Below are positions 16,886-25,671 of a DNA stretch of 64,000 bases, piece after piece. A model generated the notes under the pieces. That model saw only the letters and a list, made by a program, of their open reading frames with translations, had not been told where the DNA came from and made no database searches. The position numbers were made by a program, and so were the translations under genes. The stretch's first letter is position 1; each line of letters opens with the position of its first letter. Source of the DNA: Rhizobium lentis (lineage in GTDB: Bacteria; Pseudomonadota; Alphaproteobacteria; Rhizobiales; Rhizobiaceae); contig NZ_CP071457.1 in NCBI RefSeq assembly GCF_017352135.1, positions 124,001 through 188,000 on the forward strand. Direction: 5' to 3'.

Positions 16886-19030
16886 TCATTTGCCGTTCTG
16901 TTCCAGAAAGAGATCGACCTGGGCTTCCATCTTTTGCCGTGTTGCTGTGTCAAGTTTCTTGCCGATCGCGGCGCGCGCTTGATCGGCTCGGTTAACGCCC
17001 AGCTTTTCGGCCAGCACCCCATAATAATAGGCAAGGGGCACATCCGCCTTTCCCGTGAAGCTGCCCTTGTCGTAACCGAAGGCAAGATCCAGATTGGCCA
17101 GTTCAAGGCCGCGATTGGCAGACAGCTTGAAAAGGGAAAGCGCGCGGTTTCGATCAGCAGGAAGTTTATCGGCGCCTTTCAGGTACAGCCTCGCGGCGTA
17201 ATAGGGGGCGTATTTGTTGCCCATGTCCGTTGCCTTGAGCAGGGTCTCGAGGCCACGTCCAAGGTCTTTTTTGGTGCCTTCTCCGCTGATATAGGCCTGA
17301 CCCAGATTTGCCATGGCGTCGATCTGGCCCGTATCGGCCGCTGCCATGTAAAGTGCCACAGCCTGCGAGGGGTCCTGCTTTACGCCCGTGCCCAGCCTGT
17401 AGCAGTCACCCAGCGCCGTGATCGCGTTGGCCCATCCGCTGGAAGCGGCAAGTCGATACCAGAGAATGCCTTCTTCCGGCTTCTTCGAGACACCCTGGCC
17501 AAGAATATAGGCTGTCCCGACGTTCGTGCGTGCGCGCAGGTTGCCCATTTTTGCGGCCGCCATGTAGTAGGAGAGGGCCTGATCGTAGTCGACCTTCCGG
17601 CCGATCCCCATGCGAGCCATATAGCCAAGATTGACGAGAGCGGCGCTATACTGCTGGCCGCCGGCGATTTTATAGAAGTATTCCGCCCAGTTGTATCGAC
17701 CGGCGATCTCCAGAACACGACCAAGCTGATACTGCAGCCGGGGATTGTTCTGATCTGCTGCAAGCGCAAATGCGCAGGCTCGCAATGCGTCTCGCACGTT
17801 GACGAGACCATTGCTGACGCCGGGGACCTGTCGCTGCGGATCGTTCGGGTCAGCACCGTAAAGATCGCATTCGGTCACAAGACTGCGCATGCCGCTCGCC
17901 GTCTCGGGCAGTACACTCGGCCACATCCTGAACGTTTCGCTCACCGCCCGCTCGCCCGATTGCTGGAAGACGAACTCCTTAGCCTCGGCGTCGTCCGTAC
18001 TCGGCACCTGGCTGGCAATGGATGAGGCGACAAGGCTTTCGCGCACATAAAGCCCGCGTTTCGAAAGGGCGGCAACCTGGACACGGCTCTTTTCCTCCGC
18101 CTCGGCCGCGTGCGCGCTTTGGGGAAAGATCTTGGCAAAGCGCTCGAAATCGGCAGGATCCGGACTATCCTTGATGAAGGTCCACAGCACCTCGTCAATA
18201 GCAACCGGGCTCGAGGTCTCAGCGGGCGGAACAACGGCTTCCGCGCTCAAGATTGCCGCCTGTGGCCGGAACACGAACCGTGTTTCGATCGAGCCGGTGA
18301 TCCAAGGTATTTGGGCATTGCCGGTCGCTTGCCTGACATCGCCGCGAACCGTGCGAAACGTATCATAAACATCCAGGTTCGGTCGCTGCAGGGCATTGGC
18401 GAGCGCCGACGAATAGGGGCTGTTCAGCCCGGTGCCATCATAGGCGACTTCACCTGCGCTGGTTGCATAGGCCACCAGGACCTGCCCGCTTCCCGCCTCA
18501 GTGTCCGCCAGCCCCTGACGAAGGCCTTGGAAATTTGCAGCCGGGTTGTTTCGGCATGCATCAAGAATGAAGAGCTTCAGGCCGACAGGATCGTTCTTTA
18601 CGATATCGATGAGGTCATTGAGGACGAGTGCATCGGCGACGACCCGCTGCGCAGAACTGGTATCGACGTCCACGGGCAATAGGAGATTTCGACCACTGGC
18701 CTGCAAGGCGTGGCCGGCATAGTAGAAGACGGCAAAATCGGCACCGACCAGATGCGTCCGCACGGTCTCTTTGAGGTCTCCGACCGCCTCTTTCTTCAGG
18801 TCGTAAAACAACAAAACGTCGAAATTCAATTCGGTCAGGGTATTGGCGATCAGCTTGGCGTCATTCTGAGGATTGCTCAACGGCGCAAAAGGATAGTCAC
18901 TATTGCCGATGACGATAGCCGCGCGCTTTTCTGCGTGAGCAGATCCCGCGAAGACCTGACACGCGATCAGCAGAAACAGGCAGATAAAAAAACGCGGGCC
19001 TCGCCCCTGCGCAGATTTGGAAACCATCAC
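16886..19030 (-). CDS. Secreted caspase-family (C14) protein with Sel1-like repeats
   Basis: 714 residues. A signal peptide (hydrophobic FFICLFLLIACQVFAGS, cleavage near AHA-EKR at 33) targets it to the periplasm. The caspase-like domain (about 36-265) has His107 in FYYAGHALQ and Cys159 in LFILDACRNNP, the expected catalytic dyad. The usual GHG is GHA here. After a variable middle section, about five Sel1/TPR-like repeats occupy residues 440-660 (for example YILGQGVSKKPEEGILWYRLAA), a typical protein-interaction scaffold. Bacterial proteins of this architecture are widespread in rhizobia and mostly uncharacterised. It is the first gene of the minus-strand cluster. Whether it is an active protease cannot be told. 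Confidence 0.85.
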   Translation of the reverse strand: MMVSKSAQGRGPRFFICLFLLIACQVFAGSAHAEKRAAIVIGNSDYPFAPLSNPQNDAKLIANTLTELNFDVLLFYDLKKEAVGDLKETVRTHLVGADFAVFYYAGHALQASGRNLLLPVDVDTSSAQRVVADALVLNDLIDIVKNDPVGLKLFILDACRNNPAANFQGLRQGLADTEAGSGQVLVAYATSAGEVAYDGTGLNSPYSSALANALQRPNLDVYDTFRTVRGDVRQATGNAQIPWITGSIETRFVFRPQAAILSAEAVVPPAETSSPVAIDEVLWTFIKDSPDPADFERFAKIFPQSAHAAEAEEKSRVQVAALSKRGLYVRESLVASSIASQVPSTDDAEAKEFVFQQSGERAVSETFRMWPSVLPETASGMRSLVTECDLYGADPNDPQRQVPGVSNGLVNVRDALRACAFALAADQNNPRLQYQLGRVLEIAGRYNWAEYFYKIAGGQQYSAALVNLGYMARMGIGRKVDYDQALSYYMAAAKMGNLRARTNVGTAYILGQGVSKKPEEGILWYRLAASSGWANAITALGDCYRLGTGVKQDPSQAVALYMAAADTGQIDAMANLGQAYISGEGTKKDLGRGLETLLKATDMGNKYAPYYAARLYLKGADKLPADRNRALSLFKLSANRGLELANLDLAFGYDKGSFTGKADVPLAYYYGVLAEKLGVNRADQARAAIGKKLDTATRQKMEAQVDLFLEQNGK

Positions 19031-19230
19031 TGTCGCTCCAATGAGAAGGCCATGCCCGAAACCATCGGTGCAAAGCCTGAACCTTGCTTTCTGCCTGCCA
19101 CTCCCACGATCGAGAATTCGAAGTGTATTAGCCCCGGATAATCTCAGCCAGTCTACCTATTTACACACCGAGCGGTAGCGCCCCGCGTTTGAACTCCCAT
19201 GTCGGCCGGCGAGCAGAACGCCTGTCTGCA

Positions 19231-20223
19231 TCATCGAGGCACTGCGACTGGGCTGCATGTCCTTCGCGATAGCAGGCGCTCCGCTTGTTCAACCATCTCG
19301 TCAATCACCCTCCGGGCGGGCTCCACCCTATGGATCAAGCCCGCTGCCTCGCCCATCAGAACAGCTGAGTTGTCAGCGTCGCCAGCATAGAACGCTTTCC
19401 AAAACAGCTCGCTCTGGATCCTTTGTGCAGGCTCCGACGCCAACTCTTCTTCGCGACCGTGCCAAGTGGAGACGAAGCGGTTGTTCAGAACCCGGGCGAT
19501 GCACTCAGTGGGCCAGTGATAGTTACGGGCGATATCTACTGTCCTCGTTTTTATCGTTCGGTCGCCATCAGCAGCTACGATTGCTTCGCGAAAGCCGGCT
19601 GGCGCAGCTGACTCCAAAGTCGCAATGAACCTGGTGCCGATCAACACACCATCTGCACCGAGCATCAGCGCCGCTGCTAGTGAACGGCCGTCGCCCACGC
19701 CCCCCGCCGCCACGACTAGCGTCTCTGGCGCCTGCTTCGCAACGAGGTCGGCGATCTCGGGAACAAGTGTGAACGTCGAGCGAAATCCACTGTGCCCTCC
19801 GGCCTCGTTGCCCTGAGCCACAATCACGCTAGCCCCGACGTCGAGTGCTTCACGGGCACTCAGCATCGATTGAACTTGGCAAATGACCGGTATTCCCGCT
19901 TCCCTGACCCGGGGCGCAAAAGGTGCCGGCGAACCAAAGGAAAACATCAGTGCCACGGGTCGACGCGCCAGAACGAAATCCAGCAGATCGGATTTTGTTG
20001 CCAGCGACCAAGTGATGAAACCGCATCCGACCCGTGCATCGCCGGCAGCGTCAAATTGTTTTTCGAGCCATGCGGCATCGCCGTAGCCGCCGCCAATGAG
20101 ACCAAGGCCCCCGGCATCGGAGACTGCAGCTGCGAGTTGCCCGCCAGCCACCACACCCATAGGCGCGAGCAGAACAGGATGTCTGATGCCAAAGTACTCT
20201 GTCAGCCTGGTGCTCAATGACAC
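19231..20223 (-). CDS. Nitronate monooxygenase (2-nitropropane dioxygenase family)
   Basis: 330-residue FMN-dependent TIM-barrel enzyme that oxidises alkyl nitronates such as propionate 3-nitronate to semialdehyde plus nitrite or nitrate. Family marks are HPVLLAPMGVVAGGQLAAAVS, AGGLGLIGGGYG, the catalytic His144 in QGNEAGGHSG, and the FMN-phosphate site AAGGVGDGRSLAAALMLGADGVLIGTRF (split between two strands). Length is normal for the class. It stands alone: the next gene on the right is an IS relic, and the caspase gene on the left begins 200 bp away. Nitronate detoxification is meaningful for legume-associated bacteria, because many legumes make 3-nitropropionate; that link is inference. 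Confidence 0.88.
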   Translation of the reverse strand: MSLSTRLTEYFGIRHPVLLAPMGVVAGGQLAAAVSDAGGLGLIGGGYGDAAWLEKQFDAAGDARVGCGFITWSLATKSDLLDFVLARRPVALMFSFGSPAPFAPRVREAGIPVICQVQSMLSAREALDVGASVIVAQGNEAGGHSGFRSTFTLVPEIADLVAKQAPETLVVAAGGVGDGRSLAAALMLGADGVLIGTRFIATLESAAPAGFREAIVAADGDRTIKTRTVDIARNYHWPTECIARVLNNRFVSTWHGREEELASEPAQRIQSELFWKAFYAGDADNSAVLMGEAAGLIHRVEPARRVIDEMVEQAERLLSRRTCSPVAVPR

Positions 20224-20357
20224 AGTTGTTACTCGTCAGTTCGGTAATCAGGCGAGGGCAAGATAACGAGATTACTTTAGCATAACAGCAACTCGCTTTC
20301 CATTTTCAGGAGTTAGTGACGAGTTGAGCGTTGCCGGACATATCGGGCAGGCGATCG

Positions 20358-20975
20358 TCATGGTCCTGACAGGCATGACCAACGCTTCCCCGACCCGTTC
20401 GTCGAAACTCCCGTCAAACGCATGCCGGTGGTGGGCGACAGCGAAGAACTGATGTCATGTCGCAGCCGCCCATTGAAGCTTTCGATGAAGGCATTCTGAA
20501 TCGGTTTGCCCGGTGCGATGTAGTGCCATTCCACCTTGGTCCGATCCGTCCATTGCCGGATCGGGTTGCTGGTGAACTCGCTGCCATTGTCGCTGACGAT
20601 CATCTTCGGCTTGCCTCGTCCCTCGATGATCCGGTCCAGCTCACGGGCAACCCGCAGGCCGGAAAGGGACGTCTCGGCGACGGGGCCCAGGCATTCCCTG
20701 GTCCAATCGTCGACGACCGTAAGCACCCGGAACCTGCGACCATCGGTGAGCTGATCCGACACGAAGTCCAGTGACCAGCGATCATTGGCGGCAAGCGGGA
20801 TCAGCATCGGTGCTCGTGTGCCTATCGCTCGTTTCCGACCGCCGCGCTTGCGCACCGTCAGCTTCTCTTCCCGATAGAGCCGGAAGAGCCGCTTGTGGTT
20901 CACAAGGTGTCCCTCACGCCTGAGCAGCACATGAAGGCGTCGATATCCAAAGCGGCGGCGCTGAAGCGAATATAT
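20358..20975 (-). pseudogene. IS3-family transposase (orfB) relic, truncated at both ends
   Basis: The frame reads through [18 protein letters not shown], then the rve integrase core with SLDFVSDQ (first Asp), VSDNGSEF (second Asp) and [10 protein letters not shown] (Glu). The DDE triad is thus present. Upstream, orfA and the N-terminus of orfB are missing, because similarity ends near 20975. After FNGRLRHD the sequence leaves the expected DECLNET/SSLAHAR consensus, indicating a frameshift or deletion. No terminal inverted repeats or target duplication could be recognised around it, so it is an old, immobile fragment. It separates the nitronate monooxygenase from the AraC regulator. Confidence 0.85.
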
Positions 20976-21035
20976 AGGCGCAACTGAAACCTGCTTTTGC
21001 CCTTGCCGCGTTCCGGCAATCCAACGCGCTCGAAC

Positions 21036-21929
21036 CTAAGGCCAGTCCGCATAGCCTGACGAGAGCATTCTGTTTTCCGAGCCGGCGGAAGCGCGGGCGA
21101 TTTCGCGGTAGCCGGCGGGAGAAAGACCGGTCTTGCGTTTGAAGAAATGGCTGAAGTAGGTCGGATCGCGAAAGCCGAGACTGTCGGAGATTTCCTGGAT
21201 ATTGCGGGCCGAGCGCTCCAATCTCAGCTTTGCCTCCTGCACCACGCGCTCATGCAAGAGCTGGATGGGTGAGCGCCCGAGCGACCTCTGGCAGACCGCA
21301 TGAAGCCGGTCGGCAGTGACGCCCAGTTCTGCGGCGTAGTCGCTGATCGGCCGATGCTGGCGGAAACCGGCCTCGACGAGCTGGCGATATCGCTGCAGGA
21401 TCGATCCGGTCTCGCCCTGTCCGCGCTGCTCGCTTCTTTCGCCATCGGTGCCGCGCCAAAGCGTCATCAGGATCAGCCGCATATAGGCCGATGCCGCCAT
21501 CCAGGAGGCGCGGGAGGGCTCGTCGATCTCACGCACGAAGCCGGAAATCAAGGGAGCAATTTCAGCCACCAGCAGGGGATCCGACGCCTCGACCAGCTTG
21601 CGCTGCTCGGTGAAGATGCGCAGCGAATAGGATTCCACCTTCTCGCCGATCGCATCGACCATCACCTGCGGCGAGGCCCCGACCAGATGCGCCGCGGTTC
21701 CAGCAGCGATCAACAGGTCGCAGCGTGCCTGCGGCGGCAGGAAGGCAAGGAGCGGCCCCTGCAGCAGCCGCTGCTCGCCGCTATTGAAGTGAAAGTCGGC
21801 CCTCCCCTCCCCGAGCAAAAGGAAATGGTGGAAATCCGCATAGAGGCCTTTTTGAAAATGGATACGCCGATGCGACAGCGACGGTCCGTGCCACTCGCCC
21901 CTGGCATAGCGATGAATGCTTGCGTCCAA
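21036..21929 (-). CDS. AraC-family transcriptional regulator
   Basis: 297 residues with an N-terminal cupin-like sensing domain (HFQKGLYADFHHFLLLGEG, FHFNSGEQRLLQGPLLAFLPPQ) and a C-terminal double helix-turn-helix. The second helix-turn-helix is the classic ISDSLGFRDPTYFSHFFKRKTGLSPAGYR. It is transcribed divergently from the first aldehyde dehydrogenase, with about 240 bp between them, so it probably controls that gene in response to an aromatic or aldehyde substrate. No clear operator pair could be picked out in the intergenic region. Confidence 0.88.
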   Translation of the reverse strand: MDASIHRYARGEWHGPSLSHRRIHFQKGLYADFHHFLLLGEGRADFHFNSGEQRLLQGPLLAFLPPQARCDLLIAAGTAAHLVGASPQVMVDAIGEKVESYSLRIFTEQRKLVEASDPLLVAEIAPLISGFVREIDEPSRASWMAASAYMRLILMTLWRGTDGERSEQRGQGETGSILQRYRQLVEAGFRQHRPISDYAAELGVTADRLHAVCQRSLGRSPIQLLHERVVQEAKLRLERSARNIQEISDSLGFRDPTYFSHFFKRKTGLSPAGYREIARASAGSENRMLSSGYADWP

Positions 21930-22169
21930 CCACCTCTCCTCCGCTCCTTGCCTCCCGACAGTGCGGGAATCCCCAGAAAATTACAACATTAGCCCAATAA
22001 ATCGCATTCCTTTCGCAATTGATCAGCGTAACCTTGTCGTCATCAGCCTTTGGGAGGAGGCATTCCAAAAAATGCAGAACGTGGCCTGGCAGCCCTGGGG
22101 CTGGTGCCTTCGCACGCCGTTCTCCCATGGCAACAACGCAGACGCCAGTCTTGGCGAGTGGGTGAATCG

Positions 22170-23621
22170 GTGTTTTCGGCAAAGCTTATGATCAACAACG
22201 AGGAGATGGACGCTTCTTCTGGAGCGACCTGCGAACGGATCGATCCGCTGACCGGCGATGTCGCAACGATCGCCTCAGCGGGGTCGGTCGCCGACATGAC
22301 AAAAGCAGCCAACGCGGCTGCGGCCGCGTTTCCCGACTGGTCGCAAACTGGCCCGGGCGAGCGGCGCAGGCTGTTGAACGCCGCCGCCGCTCTCCTGGAG
22401 GCCCGCAGCCCGGAGCTCATTGCAGCCATGACCGGCGAAACCGGTGCCACCACGCAATGGGCAGCGATCAATTGCGCGCTCGGCGCCGATATCTTCCGGG
22501 AAGCAGCGGCGATGACCACGCAAATCTCGGGCGAACTCGTACCGTCAGGCATTCCGGGAAGCCTCGCCATGGCGGTCCGCCAGCCGGCAGGCGTCTGCGT
22601 CGGTATCGCCCCGTGGAATGCACCTATCATCCTTGGTACCCGTGCTGTCGCCATGCCTCTGGCCTGCGGCAATACGGTTGTCCTCAAGGCATCCGAACTC
22701 TGCCCGAAGACACATGGCCTGATCGGTGACGTCCTGCGTGACGCCGGCTTTCCGCGCGGCGTCGTCAACGTCGTTTCCAATGCACCGAGCGATGCCGCCG
22801 CGGTCGTCGACACCCTGATCGCCCATCCGGCGGTGCGGCGCATCAATTTCACCGGATCGACGCGCGTCGGCCGCCTGATTGCCGAAGCGTCGGCTCGCCA
22901 TCTCAAGCGATGCCTGCTCGAGCTTGGCGGCAAGGCACCCTTCATCGTCCTTGCCGATGCCGATATTGACGAGGCCGTGCGTGCAGCCGCCTTCGGTGCC
23001 TTCATGAACCAGGGGCAGATCTGCATGTCGACCGAGCGGATCATCCTCATGAAGGAGATCGCCGATGAATTCGTCGAGAAGTTCAGGGCCAAGGCCGAGA
23101 CACTTGTTGCCGGCAATCCGCGCGACGGCAATACGCCGCTCGGGACGATGATTACGGCCGAAGCCGTACGCCGCGTCCGCGCTCTGATCGAGGATGCCGC
23201 GCAGAAGGGCGCGGTCGTCGTTTGCGGCGGTCATGTGCGCGGCACGCTGATCGATGCCACGGTCATCGATCACGCCACGCCGGCCATGCGCATCTACCGC
23301 GAGGAAAGCTTCGGGCCGCTGGCCGCGATCATTCGTGTCGACAGCATCGACGAAGCCGTGACCGTCGCCAACGACAATGAATATGGCCTCTCGTCAGCTG
23401 TCTTCAGCCGGGACATCAACCAGGCGCTCGACGTCGCCAGGCGCATCGAGGCGGGCATCTGCCACATTAACGAAGCAACCGTCGCGGACGAGCCCCAAAT
23501 GCCGTTCGGCGGCGTCAAGTCGAGCGGCTACGGCCGATTCGGCGGCAGGGCAGCGATCGACGAGTTCACGGAATTGCGCTGGATCACGCTTGCCTCGGGC
23601 AAGCGGAACTATCCGATCTGA
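22170..23621 (+). CDS. NAD(P)-dependent aldehyde dehydrogenase (salicylaldehyde/aryl-aldehyde type)
   Basis: 483-residue ALDH-superfamily enzyme oxidising an aldehyde to its acid. It has the nucleotide site FTGSTRVGRLI, the general-base Glu in LELGGKAPF and the catalytic Cys in NQGQICMSTER. The C-terminus MPFGGVKSSGYGRFGG is typical of the salicylaldehyde/vanillin dehydrogenase subgroup. The GTG at 22170 is chosen because the resulting N-terminus (KLMINNEEMDASSGAT) lines up with SLLINGLDKPAASGRT of the paralogue at 24091. An ATG at 22188 would remove the first strand. Substrate is unproven. It is divergent from the AraC gene and is followed by transporter and dehydrogenase relics. Confidence 0.87.
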   Translation: MFSAKLMINNEEMDASSGATCERIDPLTGDVATIASAGSVADMTKAANAAAAAFPDWSQTGPGERRRLLNAAAALLEARSPELIAAMTGETGATTQWAAINCALGADIFREAAAMTTQISGELVPSGIPGSLAMAVRQPAGVCVGIAPWNAPIILGTRAVAMPLACGNTVVLKASELCPKTHGLIGDVLRDAGFPRGVVNVVSNAPSDAAAVVDTLIAHPAVRRINFTGSTRVGRLIAEASARHLKRCLLELGGKAPFIVLADADIDEAVRAAAFGAFMNQGQICMSTERIILMKEIADEFVEKFRAKAETLVAGNPRDGNTPLGTMITAEAVRRVRALIEDAAQKGAVVVCGGHVRGTLIDATVIDHATPAMRIYREESFGPLAAIIRVDSIDEAVTVANDNEYGLSSAVFSRDINQALDVARRIEAGICHINEATVADEPQMPFGGVKSSGYGRFGGRAAIDEFTELRWITLASGKRNYPI

Positions 23622-23691
23622 ATTGTCACGGATCGGAAAGACACGAGGGAACACGGAGCTAAGAGGGCTCCGCCAAAGAGGGAGGAATTGC

Positions 23692-23981
23692 ATGACTGGG
23701 TTCGACGAAACGGCTGCTTTTTGTTCTTGCCGCCTTCGGCATAGCCGTTGCCGGGGGGCTGTGGCTGGCAACGGCAGTCACCTTCCAGCCCAAGACCTAT
23801 TTCAGTGTGCAGTGGACCGCCTACATGATCTTCATGGTGCCGGTCGGCGGCATCGGCAAGTTTGAGGGCGCCATCCTCGGCGCCATCCTCTTCTTCGTCA
23901 TCGAAACCGTCTTCGGCGGAGCCGGGGTCTGGTAGCTGATCGGTCTCGGCGCGACGGCGGTTCTCTTCTCGCTCTATTTGG
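23692..23981 (+). pseudogene. Relic of a LivM-type branched-chain amino-acid ABC permease
   Basis: A strong ribosome site (GGGAGGAATTGC) and ATG at 23692 start a frame that shifts near 23711. From there LLFVLAAFGIAVAGG and TYFSVQWTAYMIFM, then GGIGKFEGAILGAILFF, match the last third of LivM permeases. An in-frame TAG at 23933-23935 replaces the expected Tyr of WYLIGLGATAVLF, after which the match continues to about 23981. The front two-thirds of the gene are missing. It marks a lost branched-chain-type transporter once associated with the aldehyde dehydrogenases. Confidence 0.8.
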
Positions 23982-23985
23982 CGCG

Positions 23986-24063
23986 CGCTGGATCAACGGT
24001 GCCGACCTTCCGGTCGACGGCGGGCTGGAAGCCTCCATCAATGCCGACCTGTTCGGTTTCTAA
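23986..24063 (+). pseudogene. C-terminal tail of a short-chain dehydrogenase/reductase
   Basis: The frame RWINGADLPVDGGLEASI ends in FGF and TAA at 24061. It is the hallmark end of SDR enzymes (..ITGADLPVDGG..). Only the last 25 codons remain, fused directly to the livM relic, so a deletion has removed the end of livM and nearly all of the SDR gene. The next intact gene, the second aldehyde dehydrogenase, starts 27 bp later. Confidence 0.72.
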
Positions 24064-24090
24064 AATACCATCGTCATCAGGAGACAAGAG

Positions 24091-25536
24091 ATGAACATTT
24101 CCCTTCTCATCAACGGCCTCGACAAGCCGGCGGCCAGCGGCCGCACCTATGACCGCCGCGATCCTTTCACGGGAGAGCTGGCAAGCACGGCTCCGGCAGC
24201 AGGGCCTGAAGATGTCGCCGCCGCGATCGAGGCTGCCTCTAGTGCCTTTTCCGCATGGTCAAGCACAGGTCCCGGGCAGCGCCGGACGATCTTGGCCAAG
24301 GCCGCCGATATCATGGATGCCATGGTCGGCGAGTTTACGAAACTGATGATGGAGGAGACGGGGGCGACGGCGCCCTGGGCCGGCTTCAACGTCATGCTCG
24401 CGGCCAATATCCTGCGCGAGGCCGCTGCCATGACGACGCAGATCGGTGGCGAGATCATCCCGTCCGACAAGCCCGGCACGCTGGCCATGGGCGTGCGTCA
24501 GGCGGCCGGCGTTTGCCTTGCTATCGCACCCTGGAATGCACCCGTAATCCTGGCGACACGCGCCATCGCCATGCCGATTGCCTGCGGCAATACCGTGATC
24601 CTCAAGGCGTCCGAACAATGCCCCGGCACACAGCGGCTGATTGCGACTGCGCTAACCGAGGCATGCCTGCCGGCCGGCGTCATCAACGTGATTACCAATG
24701 CACCCGAAGACGCGCCCGCTATCGTCGAGGCACTGATCGCCCATCCCGCCGTTCGCCGCGTCAATTTCACCGGCTCGACGAAGGTCGGCAAGATCATCGC
24801 CGAACTCAGCGGCAAGCATCTGAAGCCCGCTCTCCTGGAGCTCGGCGGCAAGGCGCCGTTGGTTGTGCTTGAGGATGCGGATATCGACGGCGCGGTCAAC
24901 GCGGCGATCTTCGGCGCCTTCATGCATCAGGGCCAGATCTGCATGTCGACCGAGCGCATCATCGTGCATCAGGCGATTGCGGATAGTTTCGTCACCAAGC
25001 TTGCGGCGCGTGCGGCCGCACTGCCCGCCGGCGATCCGCGCGGCCATGTTGTCCTCGGCTCGCTGATCAGCCTGGACGCAGCCAAGAAGATGGAAGAGCT
25101 CATCGCCGATGCCCAGGCCAAGGGCGCCAAGCTGGTGGCCGGCGGCAAGCGGAAGGGCACCGTGGTCGAAGCCACACTGCTCGATTTCGTCTCGCCTGAC
25201 ATGCGCGTCTATACGGAGGAATCCTTCGGTCCGGTGAAGCCGATTATCCGTGTCGCGAACGAGGACGAGGCGGTGCGCGTTGCCAACGATACGGAATACG
25301 GCCTGTCGTCCGCCGTCTTCAGCCGCGACGTACAGCGGGCGCTTGCCGTCGCCGGCCGCATCCAGTCCGGCATTTGCCACATCAACGGCCCGACCTTGAA
25401 TGACGAAGCACAAATGCCATTCGGCGGCGTCAAGGGCAGCGGCTACGGCCGCTTCGGAGGCAAGGCCGCAATTGCCGAATTCACCGACCTGCGCTGGATC
25501 ACGGTCGAGGACTCCACCCAACACTATCCCTTCTGA
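24091..25536 (+). CDS. NAD(P)-dependent aldehyde dehydrogenase, paralogue of the 22170 gene
   Basis: 481 residues. Glu250 in LELGGKAPL and Cys284 in HQGQICMSTER form the active site; FTGSTKVGKII binds the cofactor. It is very similar along its whole length to the upstream aldehyde dehydrogenase, including the identical MPFGGVK-SGYGRFGG end, so the two arose by duplication within this subgroup (salicylaldehyde/vanillin-type). A clear ribosome site (AGGAGACAAGAG) precedes the ATG. With the AraC regulator and the relics, it suggests an eroded aromatic or phenylpropanoid degradation locus. The exact substrate is unknown. Confidence 0.88.
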   Translation: MNISLLINGLDKPAASGRTYDRRDPFTGELASTAPAAGPEDVAAAIEAASSAFSAWSSTGPGQRRTILAKAADIMDAMVGEFTKLMMEETGATAPWAGFNVMLAANILREAAAMTTQIGGEIIPSDKPGTLAMGVRQAAGVCLAIAPWNAPVILATRAIAMPIACGNTVILKASEQCPGTQRLIATALTEACLPAGVINVITNAPEDAPAIVEALIAHPAVRRVNFTGSTKVGKIIAELSGKHLKPALLELGGKAPLVVLEDADIDGAVNAAIFGAFMHQGQICMSTERIIVHQAIADSFVTKLAARAAALPAGDPRGHVVLGSLISLDAAKKMEELIADAQAKGAKLVAGGKRKGTVVEATLLDFVSPDMRVYTEESFGPVKPIIRVANEDEAVRVANDTEYGLSSAVFSRDVQRALAVAGRIQSGICHINGPTLNDEAQMPFGGVKGSGYGRFGGKAAIAEFTDLRWITVEDSTQHYPF

Positions 25537-25671
25537 GGCTCACGGCAGCGCCCGCGGTCATCGATGCGCATGAGGCGTTTGTCGTCGGGAGGTTGAAGGC
25601 CCTGGAGGGCGAATGCCCCCAGGTTCTAATAGGATTTGCCCCTACCGATCGCAGAATTAATCGCTGTCAGA

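Noticed and set aside
16409..18025. 538-codon open frame on the plus strand
   Set aside because: It lies entirely antisense to the PRTase-HAD and caspase genes, has low-complexity His/Arg/Gln-rich translation, and no family match. It is a high-GC shadow frame.
20223..20340. Possible insertion-sequence end (repeated ACTCGTCA/TGACGAGT)
   Set aside because: The shared 8-bp inverted motif is too short, and its position does not match both ends of the IS3 relic.
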